64,000 bases of DNA from the NCBI GenBank assembly GCA_964549735.1, contig CAZJWO010000002.1:32631-96630 (forward strand). Direction: 5' to 3'. The position numbers and the translations under genes are program-made. The notes under the pieces are model-generated. The model searched no databases and was not told the DNA's origin. It saw only the letters and a program-made list of their open reading frames with translations. Below are positions 34,680 through 42,655 of the stretch, piece after piece. This DNA is from Glo-17 sp964549735 (GTDB taxonomy: Bacteria; Krumholzibacteriota; Krumholzibacteriia; LZORAL124-64-63). How positions within the stretch are numbered: position 1 is the first letter of the stretch; each line of letters starts with the position of its first letter.

Positions 34680-35780
34680 ATGCGCGACGTGATCCGACGA
34701 AACCACGCCGCCTTCTTCGCAGGCGGCTTCATCCTGGCCGCGTTGCTCACCGCCGCCTCGTGCTGGATGGTCCAGGGCAAGAGACGACACATCGACATCG
34801 CGGCCGTCACCGGCGCCACGCCGCTCGCTCTGAAAACGGACGTCCCGGGCGGTCTGGCGCTGGAGGTGTCGGGCGACACGGAGAGGATCTACCGGTTCGG
34901 CAGCCGCGCCCTCGACGCCCTCGCGCCCGTCTATCGGCGCACGCTGGAGGTCTCGCCCGACGGAGAATTCGAGGGCAGCTATCGCTACTGCGGCATCCCC
35001 GTGCTGCACATCCTGGAAGGGGTCGTGCCGAAGAAGGCTGCGGGCGCGCCTTTCGACAGGCCTCTCGACATGATCGTGGCGATCGTCTCGCGCACGGGCG
35101 AGGAGCGGCTTTTCAGCTATGGCGAGTTGACCATGGCCGATGACAGCGAACCCGTCATGCTCGCCTACGCGCGGTCCGAGCTGCTGCCCGCGAAGGCCGG
35201 CGCGGAAGAGGCGTTCGAGTGGAACCGGCGCCGGGGTCCGCTCGCCGGATTGCGGCTGGTCTGCCCGGGCGACCGGGACACCGGCCGCTACCTCGACGAC
35301 GTGGTGCGGATCGTGCTCGCCGAACCCGTCGTGGACGTCCCGGGTCTGCCCGAGATGAAGCGCGGCGAACGCTGCGTCGCCGACTCCGTCGCGGTCGTCA
35401 GCGGGAGCGTCGCGCGCCCCCTCGCGCTCGACGGGGTCGAGACCGCGGCCGTCGGCGGCTGGGTACGCACCGGCCATGGCCTGGGCTTCAAGGGGATCTC
35501 CGCCGCTTCCGGGTACGACCTGCGCGCGTTATTGCGGCGCAACTTCCCGGGCGCCGGCGAAGATCAGTTCTACCTGTTCGTGGCCTGCGACGGCTACCGG
35601 GCGATCTTCTCCGGACGCGAGATCTTCGGCACCGAGGCGGGGCGGCGCATGCTGCTGATCGAGGAGATGGACGGACAGCCCCGGCCAGGGGGGGCCAGCC
35701 TGGGGCCGGTGAAGGACTACTTCGTGGACCGCGTTCTGAGGGCGGTGACGCACATCGTCATGCTCGAGGACGTCCGTTAG
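34680..35780 (+). CDS. Membrane-anchored protein with two molybdopterin-fold-like domains
   Basis: A 366-residue protein with an N-terminal membrane anchor (about 13-32, possibly lipobox-like at LTAASC). Two successive domains, about 60-225 and 235-340, resemble the oxidoreductase molybdopterin-binding (sulfite-oxidase) fold: the first has SYRYCGIPVLHILEGVVPKK and GLRLVCPGDRDTGRYLDDVVRIVLAEP; the second has YDLRALLRRNFPGAGEDQ and ACDGYRAIFSGREIF. The cofactor cysteine of true sulfite oxidases is not evident, so it is probably a binding or structural version. It follows the TonB receptor and the surface protein on the same strand. Fold assignment is from pattern recognition only; the precise role is unknown. 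Confidence 0.6.
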   Translation: MRDVIRRNHAAFFAGGFILAALLTAASCWMVQGKRRHIDIAAVTGATPLALKTDVPGGLALEVSGDTERIYRFGSRALDALAPVYRRTLEVSPDGEFEGSYRYCGIPVLHILEGVVPKKAAGAPFDRPLDMIVAIVSRTGEERLFSYGELTMADDSEPVMLAYARSELLPAKAGAEEAFEWNRRRGPLAGLRLVCPGDRDTGRYLDDVVRIVLAEPVVDVPGLPEMKRGERCVADSVAVVSGSVARPLALDGVETAAVGGWVRTGHGLGFKGISAASGYDLRALLRRNFPGAGEDQFYLFVACDGYRAIFSGREIFGTEAGRRMLLIEEMDGQPRPGGASLGPVKDYFVDRVLRAVTHIVMLEDVR

Positions 35781-35793
35781 TCGCGACCCCGCG

Positions 35794-36546
35794 TCATGGA
35801 TCGGCGACCGGCCGAGTCCGACCGAGCCGGGCGGCCAGCCGCGCCGTGTCGTCGGCCAGGAGCGCCTCGCAGCCGAGCAGGCGGTAGTACCAGAGGCGCC
35901 GCGACGGCGCGGTGTCGAGCGGACAGGTCAGCGCGCCGCGCCGCCGCGCCAACCACGCGTACAGGGGATTGCCGAACAGCAGGGGCCACCAGGGTCCGAC
36001 GAGCTGCACGCCCCGCGTCGGCAGCAATCTGCCGAGCGTGACATGCCCGACGGGAAGGTCCGGCGCGACGGCCTGCACGGCGCGCAGCCGCGGCAGCGAG
36101 AAGGAGACCAGCGCGGCGCGGCCGCGCAATCCGCCCGCGGCCAGTTCGGCCGCCAACTGTCGCCCGATCTCCGGTTCGAGGAACCGGTCGGTCTTCAGCT
36201 CCAGCACAATTCCACGGTCCGCGGGCAGCAGAGCCATGGCTTCGGCGAGCGTCGGCACCTTGACTCCTGCGAAGCCGCGGCGGCCGCAGCTCGCGTCCAG
36301 CGCCTGGATCCGGGCCAAGCTGAGGCCCGCGACGGCGCCGCGCCCGTCGGTCGTGCGATCGACCGTCGCGTCGTGGATGCAGACGAAGACGCCGTCGGCG
36401 GTCAAACGCACGTCGGTCTCGACGAGATCGGCGCCGTCGGCGAGCGCGCGCGCGAACGCCGGCAGGGTGTTCTCCGGGCAGGCCGCCGAGTTGCCGCGGT
36501 GCGCGATCAGATACGGGCGCTGCCGGCCGGGTAGCTCGAGGTTCAT
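35794..36546 (-). CDS. glpQ: Glycerophosphodiester phosphodiesterase
   Basis: A 250-residue GDPD/PI-PLC TIM-barrel enzyme that hydrolyses glycerophosphodiesters to glycerol-3-phosphate and an alcohol. The catalytic residues are visible: IAHRGNSAACPENTLPAF with His17-Arg18 and Glu25-Asn26, the metal-binding ETDVRLTADGVFVCIHDATVDRTTDG with Glu-Asp and the second His, and LELKTD with Glu-Leu-Lys. No signal peptide, so it is the cytoplasmic (UgpQ-like) form. ATG 36546 begins MNLELPGRQRPYLIAHRG. The downstream end nearly meets the convergent gene at 35780. It is 11 bp after the epimerase gene, so the two are one operon. Confidence 0.93.
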   Translation of the reverse strand: MNLELPGRQRPYLIAHRGNSAACPENTLPAFARALADGADLVETDVRLTADGVFVCIHDATVDRTTDGRGAVAGLSLARIQALDASCGRRGFAGVKVPTLAEAMALLPADRGIVLELKTDRFLEPEIGRQLAAELAAGGLRGRAALVSFSLPRLRAVQAVAPDLPVGHVTLGRLLPTRGVQLVGPWWPLLFGNPLYAWLARRRGALTCPLDTAPSRRLWYYRLLGCEALLADDTARLAARLGRTRPVADP

Positions 36547-36557
36547 GGCGGCCTCGT

Positions 36558-37736
36558 TCAGCCGCCTTGCCGCGCCGCCAGCGCCGCCAGCGCCGCCTGC
36601 TCACGTTCCGGATCGAGGCCCGCCCTCGCGGTCACCCGCTCGCGGTCCTGCGGCGGCAATTCGTCGTACCACGCCAGCGTGTCGCGGACCGTCGCGGCCA
36701 GGGGCCGCAACGCGAGCCCGGCCGCCAGCGCGCGATCGACGTTGCGCGAGCCGAAACCCGCGTAGTCCCCGTCGGCCGGCACCCAGCACGGCATGTCCAT
36801 CCAGGCGCCGATGCCCTGCTCCGTCAGGAACTCGGGATCGGCCCAGACGAACCTCGCGTCGGCGCCGCTCGCCTCGCGGCAGATCTCGAGGTAGCGCCGC
36901 ATGGTCAACGGCTCGCGCGGATGCGGCCCGACGACGTTGAACGTGCCGCTCGTGTCCTGCTCCATGCATCGCACCTGGAACGCCGTCAGGTCGCGGCCGT
37001 CGATCATCTGGATGCGGTCGCTGCCGTCGCCGGGCGCGAGGACCTCGCCGCCGCGGCGCACCCGCACCGGCCAGTAGCCGCCGCGGAAGCTCAGGTCGCG
37101 CGGACCGACGATCAGGCCCGGCCGGAAGATCGTATGACGCTCGGGATAGTACCGGCGGACACGGTTCTCGCATTCCGCCTTGAACGGACCGAAGAGGCTG
37201 TTGTCGTACTCGAGTTCGTCGGCGTCGGGCGCCTCGCCGACCGATGCCGTCTCGTCGGCGTTCGGCTGCGAGTTGTCGGCATAGACCGACAACGACGAGA
37301 CGAACATGTAACGCTCGACATTGTCCTGCAGCAGCTCGGCCGTGTGCTCGACGATGCGCGGGATGTGCGGCCAGATGTCGATGCAGACGTCCCAGCGGCG
37401 GCCGCTGGCGATCTCCTGCTCGAGCGCCTGCAGACCGTCGCCGCGCTCGAACGTGCGGTCGCCGATGAGCGTCTCGACCTCGGGGAACAGGTCCGGAGCG
37501 CGGCGGCCGCGATTGAACATCGTGACCGAGTGCCCGCCGTCGAGAAGATCGCGGATCAGATGCGGACCGGTCTGGCCGGTGCCGCCGAGCACCAGGACGC
37601 GGAGCTTGCGCGGTGCGTCCTTCCCCGCGCGCGCGCAGCCGCCGCCGGAGGCCAGCACGTAGCCGCCGAGATAGATCGCCGTCCCGGCGAGGGTCATCGA
37701 CTTCAGGAACTCGCGTCGCGAAGGTCCGGTATGCAT
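36558..37736 (-). CDS. Tat-exported NAD-dependent epimerase/dehydratase-family protein
   Basis: A 392-residue extended-SDR-type protein. The N-terminus GPSRREFLKSM is a textbook twin-arginine motif (SRREFLK, Arg7-Arg8) followed by a hydrophobic stretch and AGGGCARAGK with a possible lipoprotein cysteine. The Rossmann motif VLGGTGQTGPHLIRDLL lies at about 48-64, and downstream are FVSSLSVYAD and PGLIVGPRDLSF, as in UDP-sugar epimerases and isoflavone-reductase-like proteins. The canonical catalytic Tyr-x3-Lys is not clear, so activity may be lost or altered. ATG 37736 has GGGAGAA upstream. A folded nucleotide-binding protein sent out by Tat fits the pathway. It runs into the phosphodiesterase gene. 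Confidence 0.85.
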   Translation of the reverse strand: MHTGPSRREFLKSMTLAGTAIYLGGYVLASGGGCARAGKDAPRKLRVLVLGGTGQTGPHLIRDLLDGGHSVTMFNRGRRAPDLFPEVETLIGDRTFERGDGLQALEQEIASGRRWDVCIDIWPHIPRIVEHTAELLQDNVERYMFVSSLSVYADNSQPNADETASVGEAPDADELEYDNSLFGPFKAECENRVRRYYPERHTIFRPGLIVGPRDLSFRGGYWPVRVRRGGEVLAPGDGSDRIQMIDGRDLTAFQVRCMEQDTSGTFNVVGPHPREPLTMRRYLEICREASGADARFVWADPEFLTEQGIGAWMDMPCWVPADGDYAGFGSRNVDRALAAGLALRPLAATVRDTLAWYDELPPQDRERVTARAGLDPEREQAALAALAARQGG

Positions 37737-37796
37737 GGTATTCTCCCGGGGTTGAGCGCCTGCGGCTATCGTAGGGTTTCTTGACGCCGGATGCAC

Positions 37797-37810
37797 GTTT
37801 CATGTTTCAT
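37797..37810. repeat. Tandem GTTTCAT pair in the 37737-37863 divergent spacer
   Basis: Two directly adjacent copies of the heptamer GTTTCAT lie midway between the divergent epimerase and serpin genes, in otherwise less GC-rich DNA. They could be regulator half-sites. TTGACG nearby (37782-37787) is a possible -35 box for the serpin, but a matching -10 is poor. Weak evidence. Confidence 0.3.
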
Positions 37811-37863
37811 CGCTTGCGAAAGGTCTCGCGCGTGGTGATGTCCGCCGACAGAAGGAATAGCGC

Positions 37864-39174
37864 ATGCCCGGAACATCGCGGATCCTCTGGCCGCTGGCCA
37901 GCCTTCTCGTGGCCCTCGGCTGCCTGCTGTCCTGCCGCGGAACGCCGGCGGCCGTGAACATCGAGCACGCCAACGCGCAGTTCGCCTGGAGCCTCTACGG
38001 CGAGGTCGCGGGCGACCCCGGCAACCTGTTCTTCTCGCCCTTCAGCGTCTCCAGCGCCCTCGGCATGACGCTGCTGGGGGCTCGCGGCGAGACGCAACAG
38101 CAGATGCAGCAGGTGCTGTTCGGCGGCGGCGACCTGCACGAGCAGCTCGGCGCCTTGACGCGACAGCTCGTCGAGGCCGGCCGACCCGCCGCACAGGGGA
38201 CTGGCGAGGGCGGCGGCTCGGCAGCCGGCGAACCCTTCGCGCCGGCGGGTGGCCAGCCGGGCGGGCGCGCGGCCGCGACGCAGGCCTACGAGCTGACCGT
38301 CGCCAACGCCCTCTGGCTTCAGGATGGCTTCACGCTGCGCGCGGGATTCCTGGGCGCGACGGCGGATCACTATGGAGCGCAGCCCTTCGCGGTCGATTTC
38401 CGGGCGCAGCCGGACGCCGCGCGCCAGCGCGTCAACACGTGGGTCGCGGACGAGACCCGGCAGAAGATCCGGGACCTGCTCGCCCCCGGCAGCGTCACGC
38501 CGGCCACGCGCCTGGTGCTGGCCAACGCCATCTATTTCAAGAGCGCCTGGCAGACGCCCTTCCAGGCCGCCGCCACCCAGCCGGCGCCATTCCATCTGGC
38601 GAACGGAGAGGTCGTCGAGGCGCCGCTGATGCGGCAGACCGGTCGATTCGCCTATCGGGAGATCGACGGCGCGCAGGTGCTGCGGCTGCCGTACAAGGGC
38701 GGCGAGCTGGCCATGCTCGTGGTCCTGCCGCGGACGGCCGCCGGCCTGGGCGAGATGGAGTCTTCGCTGACCGCCGCCGCGCTGCTGGACCTGGTGGCCG
38801 GCGCCGGCGAAACCGTCCGCCGGGTCGAGGTGCACCTGCCACGCTTCCGCGTCGAGAAGCTGCTGAACCTCGGTCCGCCGCTAGCCGCTCTGGGCATGCC
38901 CGCGGCGTTCTCGCCCGAGCAAGCGGACTTCTCGGGCATGACCGGCGGCAAGGATCTGTGTATCGACGCGGTCGTGCACAAGGCCTTCGTCGAGGTCGAC
39001 GAGGAGGGGACCGAGGCGGCGGCGGCCACGGCCGTCACGATGATGGCGACGTCGATCGCGATGGATCCGGAGGAGCCGGTCGTCTTCAAGGCCGATCGGC
39101 CGTTCCTGTTCTGCATCGTGCACCAGCCCAGCAACTCGCTGCTGTTCCTGGGCCGCATGGTCGATCCCGCTTAA
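37864..39174 (+). CDS. Serpin-family protease inhibitor, lipoprotein
   Basis: A 436-residue bacterial serpin that would trap serine or cysteine proteases by insertion of its reactive-centre loop. The N-terminal signal ends in a lipobox (LLSC, Cys24; VALGC, Cys20, is an alternative), so it is anchored at the cell envelope. Hallmarks are NLFFSPFSVSSALGMTLLGARGET (about 54-77), VANALWLQDGF, LVLANAIYFKSAWQTPF and the C-terminal DRPFLFCIVHQPSNSLLFLGRMVDP. The hinge EEGTEAAAATA is the small-residue pattern of inhibitory serpins, so it is probably active; the scissile bond lies in the following MMATSIAMDP stretch. A Gly/Ala/Pro-rich insert of about 35 residues (about 103-140) extends an early loop. 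Exported proteases are encoded nearby. Confidence 0.93.
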   Translation: MPGTSRILWPLASLLVALGCLLSCRGTPAAVNIEHANAQFAWSLYGEVAGDPGNLFFSPFSVSSALGMTLLGARGETQQQMQQVLFGGGDLHEQLGALTRQLVEAGRPAAQGTGEGGGSAAGEPFAPAGGQPGGRAAATQAYELTVANALWLQDGFTLRAGFLGATADHYGAQPFAVDFRAQPDAARQRVNTWVADETRQKIRDLLAPGSVTPATRLVLANAIYFKSAWQTPFQAAATQPAPFHLANGEVVEAPLMRQTGRFAYREIDGAQVLRLPYKGGELAMLVVLPRTAAGLGEMESSLTAAALLDLVAGAGETVRRVEVHLPRFRVEKLLNLGPPLAALGMPAAFSPEQADFSGMTGGKDLCIDAVVHKAFVEVDEEGTEAAAATAVTMMATSIAMDPEEPVVFKADRPFLFCIVHQPSNSLLFLGRMVDPA

Positions 39175-39188
39175 CGCGGCGGGTTGAC

Positions 39189-39211
39189 GCCGGCCGACGA
39201 GGTCGGCCGGC
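39189..39211 (+). terminator. Terminator after the serpin gene
   Basis: A perfect 10-bp stem GCCGGCCGAC / GTCGGCCGGC with a GAG loop, 15 bp after the serpin stop and followed by TTCATC. The convergent NifX-like gene ends 30 bp away and can share it. Confidence 0.75.
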
Positions 39212-39240
39212 TTCATCATCGGGCGCCGTCGTGAGCGGCG

Positions 39241-39579
39241 TCAGTGGTCGCAAGCATTCACGCCGTTCGCCAGCGTGCCGGCGAGGAACGCCGCCGCCAG
39301 CTCTTCCGGCGTCTCGACCGGAGCGCCAACGACGACTCGCACCCCGTGCCCCGCGAACAGCTCTTGGGCGCGCCGGCCCATGCCGCCGGCGATGACGACA
39401 GCCGCTCCTCGCTCCGCGAGCCACGCCGGCAACAGACCCGGTTGATGGGCCGGCGCGGCGACGTCTTGCCGTGCGGTGATCATCCCGGTGGCATCGTCGA
39501 CGTCGACCATCGCGAAGCGCTCGCAATGGCCGAAATGCTGAGCCAGGCGTCCGCTGGCGAGGGGAATCGCGATCCTCAT
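39241..39579 (-). CDS. NifX/NifB-fold (orange protein-like) cofactor protein
   Basis: A 112-residue protein of the dinitrogenase iron-molybdenum cofactor family (RNase H-like fold). Visible features are MRIAIPLASGRLAQHFGHCERF at the N-terminus, a central VVIAGGMGRRAQELF, and GVRVVVGAPVETPEELAAAFL toward the end. The conserved H-F-G-H-C segment (near 15-19) is the likely metal-cofactor contact. Relatives bind FeMo precursors or, in orange protein, a Mo-Cu-S cluster. It overlaps the upstream ATPase gene as ATGA and is the last gene of the sigma-54-linked operon. No nitrogenase genes are present, so it is not a nif gene. Confidence 0.88.
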   Translation of the reverse strand: MRIAIPLASGRLAQHFGHCERFAMVDVDDATGMITARQDVAAPAHQPGLLPAWLAERGAAVVIAGGMGRRAQELFAGHGVRVVVGAPVETPEELAAAFLAGTLANGVNACDH

Positions 39580-40493
39580 GAATGAGACCTCCACAGGTTG
39601 TTCTTCGGGGCTTCGCGATCTGCCGGCAACGCGGCGATCCGCGTCCAGCTCTCGCGTATGTCTTCGGCGCACGCGGCGCCGATCTCGACGGCCGCCCTCG
39701 CGCGCATCTGCGCCCGCGTGACGGCGTTGTCGTAGCGGATGCGACCTGCGACGAACGCGCCGGCGCGTCGCGCCAGGTCCTCGATCCGTTCCGTCAGACG
39801 CGGATTGAGGTTCCACTTGTTCACGCAAACTGCGGCGGGCAGACGGAAATGGCGCGTCAGGGCCAGTACCCGCGCGAGATCGTGCTCCCCGGAAACCGTC
39901 GGTTCGGTGACGATCACCGCCAGCGTGGCCCCGGTCACCGCCGCGATGACGGGGCAGCCGATCCCGGGTGGACCGTCGATGATGATCAGGGAACGCCGCT
40001 CGGCAGCGGCGATCTCGCGCGCTTGTTGACGGACCGTGGCGACCAGTTTGCCCGAGTTCTCGGCGCCGGCCCTGAGCCTGGCGTGCACCAGCGGCCCACA
40101 GCGCGTGACCGAGGTCATCCAGACGCCGCAAAGGCGCTCGGAGAACGCGATCGCCCGCTGCGGACAGAACCGGACGCAGACGCCACAGCCCTCGCAAGCC
40201 GCCGGATCGACGGCGAAGCGGGCCGCCCCCGAGGGGTCGGGGATCACGGCGCCGAAGCGGCAATGCGTCGCGCAAGTGCCGCAGCCGACGCATATCCGCG
40301 GGCGGATCGCCGCTTCGCGCCCGCTATAGAAGTCGTGGCATTCCTCGCCGCTGGGCGACAGGACCAGATGCAGATCGGCCGCATCGACGTCGCAGTCGGC
40401 GATGACCGGCCGGTCGGCCAGAACGGCGAACGACGCCGTCAAGCTGGTCTTGCCGGTGCCCCCCTTGCCGCTGATGACGACGATCTCTTTCAC
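39576..40493 (-). CDS. MinD/ParA-type ATPase with inserted ferredoxin domain (ORP-like)
   Basis: A 305-residue P-loop ATPase. Deviant Walker A KGGTGKTS (10-17) is followed by the VIADCDVDAADLHL switch, then a ferredoxin insert with two C-X2-C-X2-C-X3-C motifs (CVGCGTCATHC and CEGCGVCVRFC), and the Walker B-like SLIIIDGPPGIGCP. The fused architecture is that of the paired MinD-like ATPases of orange-protein loci and of iron-sulfur carrier ATPases. Start GTG 40493 lies 7 bp after the stop of its paralogue, and the end overlaps the last NifX-like gene. Proposed role: energy-dependent loading or assembly of a metal-sulfur cofactor on the NifX proteins. Confidence 0.9.
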   Translation of the reverse strand: MKEIVVISGKGGTGKTSLTASFAVLADRPVIADCDVDAADLHLVLSPSGEECHDFYSGREAAIRPRICVGCGTCATHCRFGAVIPDPSGAARFAVDPAACEGCGVCVRFCPQRAIAFSERLCGVWMTSVTRCGPLVHARLRAGAENSGKLVATVRQQAREIAAAERRSLIIIDGPPGIGCPVIAAVTGATLAVIVTEPTVSGEHDLARVLALTRHFRLPAAVCVNKWNLNPRLTERIEDLARRAGAFVAGRIRYDNAVTRAQMRARAAVEIGAACAEDIRESWTRIAALPADREAPKNNLWRSHS

Positions 40494-40500
40494 GGCGCCG

Positions 40501-41346
40501 CTATCCCGTCCTCTGCAGCTTCTGCATGATCCGGTCGCGCAGACGCGCGAAGAGCTCCGCGTAGCGCGGCAGAGCCTCGACGATCAGGGCCCCGCGCGAG
40601 TAGGCCTCGGCGATGCCGCGATCGTCGGGTATGTCGAGCAGCACCGGCAGGGCCTGTTCGCGACAGTAGGCGTGCACCCGGTCATCGCCCTGCCCGACGC
40701 GATTGACGACGACGCTGCAGTCGATGCCGAGTTCGCGCACGACCGGCACGGCCAGGGCGAGATCGTGCAGCCCGAACGGCGTCGGTTCGGCGACCAGCAC
40801 GACGTGGTCGGCGCCGCGCAGGGTCGCCACGACCGTGCACGCCGTGCCCGGAGGAGCGTCCAGGATCGCGGGCCGCGTCCGATCGATGCGATCCTTGACC
40901 GCCCGGATCAGCGGCGGCGCCGAGGCGACGCCCACATCCAGCCGGCCGTGTATCAGCGAGATATCGCCCGACCTGAACGACTCGACGACGCCGATGCGTC
41001 GGCTGCTCTCGCGGATCGCGCCGCGAGGACAGACCTTCGCGCAGCCGCCACAGCCGTGGCAGAGCTCGGGAAACACCAGCGGCGACGTTCCGAAGGAAAC
41101 GATCGCGTGAAAGGCGCAGAAGCGTCCGCACTCGCCGCAACCGTCGCAGAGCGAAGCGTCGACGTCGGGCACGGGCACGAAGACCTCCGCGCAGGCCACC
41201 GGCGCGCCGGCGAGGAACAGATGCGCGTTGGGTTCCTCGACGTCGCAGTCCAGAAGCTGGACGCCATCGCCGATGACTCGGGCCAGGTTCGTCGCGACCG
41301 TCGTCTTGCCGGTCCCCCCCTTGCCGGAGGCTATCGCAAGGATCAT
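40501..41346 (-). CDS. Second MinD-type ATPase with inserted ferredoxin domain
   Basis: A 281-residue paralogue of the neighbouring ATPase. Walker A SGKGGTGKTTVATNLARV (8-25), LLDCDVEEPNAHLFL, two C-X2-C-X2-C-X3-C motifs (CDGCGECGRFC and CHGCGGCAKVC), and Walker B-like AILDAPPGTACTVV. The pair is diverged enough to suggest a heterodimer, as described for the two ATPases of orange-protein systems. ATG 41346 is preceded by a spacer of 61 bp from the upstream NifX gene. Same operon, same direction. Confidence 0.9.
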   Translation of the reverse strand: MILAIASGKGGTGKTTVATNLARVIGDGVQLLDCDVEEPNAHLFLAGAPVACAEVFVPVPDVDASLCDGCGECGRFCAFHAIVSFGTSPLVFPELCHGCGGCAKVCPRGAIRESSRRIGVVESFRSGDISLIHGRLDVGVASAPPLIRAVKDRIDRTRPAILDAPPGTACTVVATLRGADHVVLVAEPTPFGLHDLALAVPVVRELGIDCSVVVNRVGQGDDRVHAYCREQALPVLLDIPDDRGIAEAYSRGALIVEALPRYAELFARLRDRIMQKLQRTG

Positions 41347-41407
41347 GCGCGTTCCTCATGATCACCGCGCAGCGCCGTGAAGAGGCGGGCCTGGCTGGCG
41401 GGAGCGG

Positions 41408-41773
41408 TCATACCCAGTGGTCCTCGACGTCCGCCGCGGCGGCCTCGGTCAACTCGCCCGCACGGTACAGGGCGAGGGCGGCCGCCACCGTCGGCGCCTC
41501 CGTCACGAAGACCCTGATTCCGGCTGCCGCGAGCACGCGGAAGGCCTTCGGACCGCAGTGGCCGGTCACGACGGCCTGCACACCTAGGCGCGCCACGGTC
41601 TGCGCCGCCTGGATGCCGGCGCCCTGCGCCGCCTCGAGGCTCTGACGATTGTCGACCGTGGTGAACGTGTCCTGGTCCAGGTCATAGACGAGGAATCCGG
41701 CGGCGCGGCCGAACCTGGGGTCCAGCGGCGCTTGCAGATCCCGTCCCGCGGTCGTGAGCGCGATCGTCATCAT
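41408..41773 (-). CDS. NifX/NifB-fold protein (second copy)
   Basis: A 121-residue dinitrogenase cofactor-family protein, with MTIALTTAGRDLQAPLDPRFGRAAGFLVYDLD at the N-terminus, the motif GAGIQAAQTVARLGVQAVVTGHCGPKAFRVL in the middle (Gly-His-Cys-Gly near 91-94 is the family's metal or cofactor site), and an Ala-rich C-terminus. Two ATG codons stand in tandem at the start; 41773 is used, 41770 is equally possible, with GGAAGGG upstream. The DUF5320 gene precedes it by 82 bp. Likely binds the same cofactor as the other two NifX-like proteins of the operon. Confidence 0.9.
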   Translation of the reverse strand: MMTIALTTAGRDLQAPLDPRFGRAAGFLVYDLDQDTFTTVDNRQSLEAAQGAGIQAAQTVARLGVQAVVTGHCGPKAFRVLAAAGIRVFVTEAPTVAAALALYRAGELTEAAAADVEDHWV

Positions 41774-41855
41774 GCTGCCCTTCCGGACGCCTCGGCGCGA
41801 CGCGTCCAACCGTCGCCTGTCGCGCGTCGTGAAGCGGCGCGCTTGCGGCGGCCGT

Positions 41856-42233
41856 CTATGGCGCGGCATCGCCGCGGTCGATTTCGCGCAGGCGTTCCTG
41901 CATGGCGGCCAGTTCGGCCTGCAACGCGGCGATCTGGCGCTGGAGGCTCTGCATCTGGTGAGCGTTGGCAGGCAGAGGTTCGGGCGCGGCCGTTGCGACG
42001 GGCGCGCCGTGCTGGCCGAATCGGAACCAACCGGGCAATCCCTTGGCCTGGAACATGTTCCGCCAGCCGCGGCCACCGCCGAGACCACACCACCAACCGC
42101 CACGACCCCTGCCTGGACCGCGGCCGGCCGGCGCGCGCATGCTGCCGGGCGTGTCTCCACCCGCACAGAAGCCCGCCCCGCGTCCGGTCAACGCTCCTTG
42201 TCCGAGCGGACCCGTCCGATCTCCGCCTGGCAT
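41856..42233 (-). CDS. DUF5320-family Gly-rich protein
   Basis: A 125-residue small protein. It starts with the family signature MPGGDRTGPLGQGALTGRGAGFCAG (Met-Pro-x-x-Asp-x-x-Gly-Pro, Cys23), continues with a Gly/Arg-rich low-complexity region (about 25-60) and ends in a predicted coiled coil (about 90-120, MQSLQRQIAALQAELAAMQERLREI). DUF5320 proteins regularly accompany NifX-like and MinD-ferredoxin genes in anaerobes, and their role is unknown; scaffolding or cofactor insertion is plausible. ATG 42233 has GGAAGG 7 nt upstream and overlaps the end of the preceding NifX gene by 46 bp. Confidence 0.85.
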   Translation of the reverse strand: MPGGDRTGPLGQGALTGRGAGFCAGGDTPGSMRAPAGRGPGRGRGGWWCGLGGGRGWRNMFQAKGLPGWFRFGQHGAPVATAAPEPLPANAHQMQSLQRQIAALQAELAAMQERLREIDRGDAAP

Positions 42234-42607
42234 CGCCGCACCTTCCTTTCCCTGTTTCGCCGGCGCCGGCACCGGCAGCAACCCGGCATGATGAATTCCT
42301 CGTCCTGCAGACGGTCGTCGAGCCAGGCTTGCCTGACCGCGCGCAGATCGCCGGCCACGAACGGGATGACCTCGATCCCGTAAGCCGCGACCAATTCCTG
42401 CAGAGGTCGCGAGATCGCGCCGCAGACCAGCGTGCCGACTTCCCATTCGACGAGCCGCAGGACCTTCTGGACCGGCAGATCCTCCGCCAGCGTCGCGGCG
42501 ACCTCGCTGACGACCCGGCGGGCGACGACCTCGACGAGCAGCAGCCGGTGCGTGGTGTCGAAGACCGGCGCGATTCGGTCCTGCCAGCATGCGAAGGCCA
42601 CCCTCAT
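42188..42607 (-). CDS. NifX/NifB-fold protein with basic Cys-rich tail (first gene of operon)
   Basis: A 139-residue protein. Residues 1-105 form a NifX-like domain (MRVAFACWQDRIAPVFDTTHRLLLVEV, GTLVCGAISRPLQELVAAYGIEVIPFVAGD). The last about 30 residues are unusual: a CCRCRRRRNRERK run with three cysteines and many arginines, which may hold a metal site or bind nucleic acid. ATG 42607 was chosen because it starts the family and has GAGGCGGG upstream; the open frame extends further without support. It is the promoter-proximal gene, 49 bp after a sigma-54 promoter. Overlap with the DUF5320 gene indicates coupling. Confidence 0.82.
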   Translation of the reverse strand: MRVAFACWQDRIAPVFDTTHRLLLVEVVARRVVSEVAATLAEDLPVQKVLRLVEWEVGTLVCGAISRPLQELVAAYGIEVIPFVAGDLRAVRQAWLDDRLQDEEFIMPGCCRCRRRRNRERKVRRCQAEIGRVRSDKER

Positions 42608-42655
42608 CGCGTCCCGCCTCGCTTCGGTGCCGGGCCCGACGCCCTCCGTGGACAT

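Noticed and set aside
39241..42607. Nitrogenase (nif) locus
   Set aside because: NifX-fold proteins are present but nifHDKENB are absent, and the ATPase/DUF5320 context is that of orange-protein clusters.
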